Source of the DNA: FEN-680 sp036845225
Lineage (GTDB): Bacteria > Actinomycetota > Geothermincolia > Fen-727 > Anoxymicrobiaceae
Assembly: GCA_036845225.1 (NCBI GenBank)
Contig: DAIUEJ010000055.1
Span: 1-16,509, forward strand
DNA: 16,509 bases
Reading direction: 5' to 3'
Made by a program: the position numbers and the translations under genes. The notes under the pieces are model-generated. The model saw only the letters and a program-made list of their open reading frames with translations. It had not been told where the DNA came from and searched no databases. Of the stretch, positions 13,685 to 16,509 are shown piece after piece; positions within the stretch are counted from its first letter, which is position 1, and every line of letters starts with the position of its first letter.

Positions 13685-14083
13685 GTGCCAAAGCCAGGAA
13701 AAGCCAAGTCGAGGGGACGCAAGAAAGTAAAGAAGAACGTCCCCAACGGCATTGCCAACATCAAGGCGACGTTCAACAACACCATAATCAACATCACCGA
13801 CCCGGAGGGGAACACCATCGCCTGGGCGAGCGCGGGAACGATAGGCTTCAAGGGCTCGCGCAAGAGTACGCCCTATGCCGCTCAGCAGGCTGCCGAGGCC
13901 GTCGCCAAGCAGGCGGCGGAGCACGGGATGCGTAAGGTCGAGGTGCGCGTGAAGGGGCCGGGCTCCGGAAGGGAGACGGCTATTCGCACGCTGCAGGCGA
14001 ACGGGCTCGAGGTGGGCTCTATCAAGGACGTCACGCCGGTGCCGCATAACGGCTGCCGGCCCAAGAAGAAAAGGAGAGTGTAG
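13685..14083 (+). CDS. rpsK: 30S ribosomal protein S11 (uS11)
   Basis: A 132-residue protein with a basic N-terminal arm and the core NGIANIKATFNNTIINITDPEG. The SAGTIGFKGSRKSTPYAAQ motif and the C-terminus VTPVPHNGCRPKKKRRV are diagnostic of S11. S11 lies on the 30S platform and lines the mRNA exit region. The start is GTG 13685, with AAGGGGA (13671-13677) at 7 nt. The stop codon TAG (14081-14083) is at the foot of a small hairpin that precedes rpsD. Confidence 0.97.
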   Translation: MPKPGKAKSRGRKKVKKNVPNGIANIKATFNNTIINITDPEGNTIAWASAGTIGFKGSRKSTPYAAQQAAEAVAKQAAEHGMRKVEVRVKGPGSGRETAIRTLQANGLEVGSIKDVTPVPHNGCRPKKKRRV

Positions 14084-14096
14084 GGCTAGAAGCCCT
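14082..14096 (+). promoter_or_regulatory. Small hairpin at the rpsK stop, upstream of rpsD
   Basis: Bases 14082-14087 (AGGGCT) pair perfectly with 14091-14096 (AGCCCT) around a three-base AGA loop. The stem starts within the rpsK stop codon and ends 10 nt before the rpsD ATG. No Shine-Dalgarno is visible between the hairpin and the ATG. An AAGGAG lies at 14071-14076, 30 nt from the ATG, and folding of the hairpin would shorten that path to about 15 nt. A role in rpsD initiation is inference. Confidence 0.4.
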
Positions 14097-14106
14097 CAAG
14101 CGTGCT

Positions 14107-14730
14107 ATGGCGAGATACACGGGACCAGTCTGTAAGCTGTGCCGAAGAGAGAGGACCAAGCTGTTCCTCAAGGGTGACAGGTGCACCACCGACCGATGCT
14201 CGGTGGAGCGGCGCACCTATCCGCCCGGTCAGCACGGCCGGCGCCGGGTCAAAGAGACCGATTACCTGATACAGCTCAGGGAGAAGCAAAAGGCGAGGCG
14301 CGTCTACGGGGTCATGGAGAAGCAGTTCCGTGACTACTACGCGCAGGCGGTGCGCGAGAAGGGGCGCACCGGCGAGAACCTGCTGCGGATACTGGAGAGC
14401 CGCCTCGACAACATAGTGTACAGGTGCGGGTTCGCGGTGAGCCGCAAGCAGGCCCGTCAGCTCGTGCGCCACGGGCACATCCAGGTGAACGGCAAGAAGG
14501 TCGACATACCTTCCTTCCTGGTGAAGCCGGCCATGGCTATATCGGTCGCCCCCAAGTCACGCGAGTCCGAGGTCTTCAAGATCGCGGCCGCGAGCTTCCA
14601 GCGCGAGCAGGTGCCATGGCTCCAGGTGGACAGGAAAGGCATGACCGCGTCACTCATCGAGGCGCCGCAAGGGATAAGCCCTGACGTGCCGATACGCGAC
14701 GAGCTCATAGTAGAGCTCTATTCACGATAA
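14107..14730 (+). CDS. rpsD: 30S ribosomal protein S4 (uS4), cysteine-containing type
   Basis: A 207-residue S4. The N-terminal zinc knuckle has Cys9, Cys12, Cys26 and Cys31, typical of C+ S4 proteins. The S4 RNA-binding domain (about 95-160) reads LESRLDNIVYRCGF, with SRKQARQLVRHGHIQVNGKKVDIPS. S4 is a primary 16S binder and assembly initiator. In E. coli it represses the alpha operon and in Bacillus it represses its own gene. ATG 14107 gives the invariant MARYTGP start. No normal ribosome binding site is seen just before it; a short hairpin is found instead. Confidence 0.97.
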   Translation: MARYTGPVCKLCRRERTKLFLKGDRCTTDRCSVERRTYPPGQHGRRRVKETDYLIQLREKQKARRVYGVMEKQFRDYYAQAVREKGRTGENLLRILESRLDNIVYRCGFAVSRKQARQLVRHGHIQVNGKKVDIPSFLVKPAMAISVAPKSRESEVFKIAAASFQREQVPWLQVDRKGMTASLIEAPQGISPDVPIRDELIVELYSR

Positions 14731-14755
14731 ATCCCGGAATACGGAGGGAAAACTG

Positions 14756-15691
14756 TTGCTAGGAATACAGAAGCCGCAGATTAAGGTGCTTGACCTGAAC
14801 GACACCGAGGGAGTGTTCGTCATCGAGCCTCTCGAGAGAGGGCTCGGCCACACGCTCGGGAACAGCATCAGACGGATACTGCTGTCCTCTATCCCGGGGG
14901 CCGCGGTGACGCAGGTCAAGATCACCGGCGTCCAGCACGAGTACTCGGCGATCGAGGGCGTGCGCGAGGATACCATAGAGATCCTCTTGAACCTGAAAGA
15001 GCTCGTGCTGTCACTGGACGGCGACGAGACGGCGACCGTGAGGTTGCGGGTCACCAAGGCGGGGGCGGTGACCGCCGCTGACATCGAGACGCCGTCCAAC
15101 GTGGCGGTGGTCAACCCCGAGCACCACATCGCAACCCTCACCAAGAAGGGCAAGCTCGAGATGGAGATGACGGTGGAGAAGGGCCGTGGGTTCGCCTCCG
15201 CGGAAGAGAACGAGCACGAGGGAGACCCGATAGGGCTCATCCCGGTCGACTCGATCTTCTCGCCGGTCAGCAACGTGACGTTCAAGGTGGAATACACCAG
15301 GGTCGGACAGAGGACGGACTTCGACAAGCTCACACTGTTCGTGCGGACCGACGGCAGCATGAAGCCCGACGAGGTAGTGAGCATCGGGTCGAGGATACTG
15401 ATCGAGCACATCACGCTGCTCGCGGACCTCGCGGAGGAGCCGGGCATCGGTGACGTCTTCGAGCCGACCGAGGCCTCGAGCGCCGCCGGGCTGGACGCGA
15501 GCATCAGCGAGCTGGACCTGAACGTGCGCGCTTACAATTGCCTGCAGAGGGCGAAGATAGAGACGCTCGCCGACCTGGTGAGCCACACCGAAGAAGAGCT
15601 GCTTGGCATCAGGAACCTGGGCGCGAAGACGGTCGAGCTCATCAAGGAGAAGCTCGACACGCGCGGCCTGTCCCTGAAGCAGCCCGAGTAA
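14756..15691 (+). CDS. rpoA: DNA-directed RNA polymerase alpha subunit
   Basis: A 311-residue alpha subunit. The N-terminal dimerisation domain (about 1-230) contains LERGLGHTLGNSIRRILLSSIPG (27-49) and the PVDSIFSPV segment. An acidic linker follows. The C-terminal domain (about 250-305) contains LNVRAYNCLQRAKI. Arg258, Asn261 and Lys291 correspond to the E. coli Arg265, Asn268 and Lys298 that bind UP-element DNA. The start is TTG 14756, with GGAGG (14743-14747) at 8 nt. Because the CTD determinants are present, UP elements and alpha-contacting activators should be usable in this organism. Confidence 0.97.
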   Translation: MLGIQKPQIKVLDLNDTEGVFVIEPLERGLGHTLGNSIRRILLSSIPGAAVTQVKITGVQHEYSAIEGVREDTIEILLNLKELVLSLDGDETATVRLRVTKAGAVTAADIETPSNVAVVNPEHHIATLTKKGKLEMEMTVEKGRGFASAEENEHEGDPIGLIPVDSIFSPVSNVTFKVEYTRVGQRTDFDKLTLFVRTDGSMKPDEVVSIGSRILIEHITLLADLAEEPGIGDVFEPTEASSAAGLDASISELDLNVRAYNCLQRAKIETLADLVSHTEEELLGIRNLGAKTVELIKEKLDTRGLSLKQPE

Positions 15692-15708
15692 GACTGGGTG
15701 AAAGAAAG

Positions 15709-16059
15709 ATGCCGAAGCCGAAAAAAGGACCGCGACTCGGAGGGAGCCCCTCCCACCAGAAGGCCATGATGTCCAACCTCGCGCGCGAGGTGATAATACA
15801 CGGCCGGATAACCACGACCGAGACGAGGGCGAAGATGGCCAAGCCCCTGGTCGAGAGGCTGGTCACCTACGGGAAGAAGGGCGACGTCGCCGCCAGGCGC
15901 GAGGCCCTCAAGGTGATCAACGACCGCGACGTGGTGCATCGCCTCTTTGCCGAGGTCGCCCCGAGGTACGTGGACCGCAACGGCGGGTACACACGGATAC
16001 TCAAGCTGGGGCCGCGCCAGGGCGACAACGCGTCGATGGTGATCCTCGAGCTGGTCTAG
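15709..16059 (+). CDS. rplQ: 50S ribosomal protein L17 (bL17)
   Basis: A 116-residue L17 starting MPKPKKGPRLGGSPSHQKAM. The family core includes NLAREVIIHGRITTTETRAKMAKPLVERLVTYGKKGD and ends with YTRILKLGPRQGDNASMVILELV. L17 contacts several 23S rRNA domains on the solvent side near the tunnel exit. The frame is open upstream inside rpoA, but ATG 15709 gives the family N-terminus and follows AAAGAAAG. It is the last gene of the cluster here and is followed by hairpins and a terminator instead of truA. Confidence 0.96.
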   Translation: MPKPKKGPRLGGSPSHQKAMMSNLAREVIIHGRITTTETRAKMAKPLVERLVTYGKKGDVAARREALKVINDRDVVHRLFAEVAPRYVDRNGGYTRILKLGPRQGDNASMVILELV

Positions 16060-16063
16060 CGGG

Positions 16064-16077
16064 CAGGTTTTAACCTG
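16064..16077 (+). other. Short inverted repeat just after rplQ
   Basis: CAGGT (16064-16068) and ACCTG (16073-16077) form a 5-bp stem with a TTTA loop (six pairs are possible on paper, but the two-base loop would be too tight). It begins four bases after the rplQ stop. No T-run follows, so it is not an intrinsic terminator. It could serve as a weak 3'-end barrier to exonucleases. Confidence 0.4.
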
Positions 16078-16108
16078 ACCGCACGGTGCTTTGGCGCCTC
16101 AACTCTCA

Positions 16109-16145
16109 CAGCGGTGGTGCGTTTCGAAGAAATGCACCACCGCTG
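16109..16145. repeat. 17-bp inverted repeat (long hairpin) downstream of rplQ
   Basis: Bases 16109-16120 pair perfectly with 16134-16145. The stem continues inward through 16121-16125 with 16129-16133, one of these a G-U pair, to a GAA loop. No T-run flanks it on either strand, so it is not a canonical intrinsic terminator. Its right arm is nearly repeated (15 of 17 bases) in the left arm of the next hairpin at 16163-16179. It could be a duplicated or decayed terminator, a transcript-stabilising hairpin, or a REP-like palindrome. Confidence 0.75.
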
Positions 16146-16159
16146 AGTCATAACAGCCA

Positions 16160-16204
16160 ATAAAAATGCACCACCGGTGCCTGACCCCAGTGGTGCGTTT
16201 TTAT
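16160..16204. terminator. Bidirectional intrinsic terminator between rplQ and the convergent gene
   Basis: GCACCAC (16168-16174) pairs with GTGGTGC (16190-16196). The stem is extended by a G-U pair and by A-tract/T-tract pairing (16160-16166 with 16198-16204), giving 15 bp around a 15-base loop. On the + strand the GC stem is followed by TTTTT (16198-16202). On the minus strand the complement of AAAAA (16162-16166) gives the matching U-run. It would end rplQ transcription and, in the opposite direction, the convergent gene whose stop codon (16201-16203) lies inside the T-arm. Confidence 0.85.
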
Positions 16205-16509
16205 CTCCGGGTTGCCGCCAGGGAGGCCGCGGACAGGAGCGCCTTCCAGCGCCTGGGCACGTCGATCATGCGGATGTCCCCCGTGTTGAGCGCCCACAGG
16301 ATGTCGACCGCGGGGAGGCGCGAGCGCGCAAGGCGCTCCAGCTCCGAACGCTCCGTGACCACGGCGCGGACTCTCCCACCGAACCTGCGCGAGAGCTTCT
16401 CGCACGCGGCTTCGAGGCCTCCGTCCCTCAGGTCGCCTTCCTCCATGCCAACAGTATCGAGCGAGCTCAACAACCAGAAATCGCCGTCGCGCCAACCGAC
16501 GACAGCCGA
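16201..16509 (-). CDS. Unrecognised protein, C-terminal part (partial, runs off the window)
   Basis: On the minus strand a frame is open from the right edge to TAA at 16203-16201, giving at least 102 residues. It begins SAVVGWRDGDFWLLSSLD and ends DVPRRWKALLSAASLAATRR. Most third codon positions are G or C, and composition is balanced (Trp, Phe, Asp, Glu, Ile present), unlike overlapping frames. It therefore looks truly coding, and no start is needed inside the window. I see no transmembrane segment or catalytic motif. The middle (GGRVRAVVTERSELERLARS, then AVDILWALNTGD) looks like an alpha/beta domain, with a loose resemblance to the ends of small nucleotidyltransferase-type proteins. That is too weak to name it. 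It converges on rplQ and shares the bidirectional terminator. Confidence 0.65.
   Translation of the reverse strand, partial: SAVVGWRDGDFWLLSSLDTVGMEEGDLRDGGLEAACEKLSRRFGGRVRAVVTERSELERLARSRLPAVDILWALNTGDIRMIDVPRRWKALLSAASLAATRR

Noticed and set aside
16148..16495. Alternative minus-strand frame of 115 codons at the right edge
   Set aside because: Its composition is Arg/Gly/Pro/His-heavy, and it runs through the terminator hairpin. The neighbouring frame (16201-16509) has codon third-position bias of a real gene and runs off the window.

Overview
This window is an almost complete bacterial S10-spc-alpha ribosomal protein supercluster. It runs on the + strand from the last codons of tuf (EF-Tu) to rplQ, and a convergent, partial minus-strand gene follows at the right edge. 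Gene order is tuf / rpsJ-rplC-rplD-rplW-rplB-rpsS-rplV-rpsC-rplP-rpmC-rpsQ (S10 block) / rplN-rplX-rplE-rpsN-rpsH-rplF-rplR-rpsE-rpmD-rplO (spc block) / secY-adk-map-infA-rpmJ-rpsM-rpsK-rpsD-rpoA-rplQ (secY-alpha block). The DNA is GC-rich. Features that suggest a deep-branching Actinomycetota-like or related Gram-positive bacterium are the secY-adk-map-infA-rpmJ order, an S8 beginning MTMTDPIADML, the 61-residue zinc form of S14, and zinc-type L36, S4, L24 and Adk. The lineage is an inference from these features, not the result of a search.

Genes are packed tightly, often with stop/start overlaps (TGATG, TAATG, GTGA, TTGA), so translational coupling and long polycistronic transcripts are likely. 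No stretch of 300 bases lacks a gene. The longest gap is 407-593, between rpsJ and rplC. It holds the most striking non-coding signal: a roughly 35-bp imperfect stem (418-454 with 521-557) that closes a loop containing three small hairpins. The only clearly AT-rich gap is before infA and may hold an alpha-operon promoter. After rplQ come a small hairpin, a 17-bp hairpin and a bidirectional intrinsic terminator.

The coding part is conventional in content: translation machinery, RNA polymerase alpha, the Sec translocase channel, adenylate kinase and methionine aminopeptidase. Three neighbouring ribosomal proteins are unusual. L22 has a Lys/Ala-rich, strongly basic tail of about 120 residues. 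S3 has an acidic Pro/Glu/Val/Ala tail encoded partly by 30-bp tandem repeats. L29 has an almost purely acidic tail of about 60 residues. L22 and L29 both sit near the nascent-chain exit on the large subunit, so the opposite charges of their tails are worth attention. Twelve of the 31 complete genes start with TTG or GTG. truA, which commonly follows rplQ, is absent here, and an unrecognised convergent gene takes its place.
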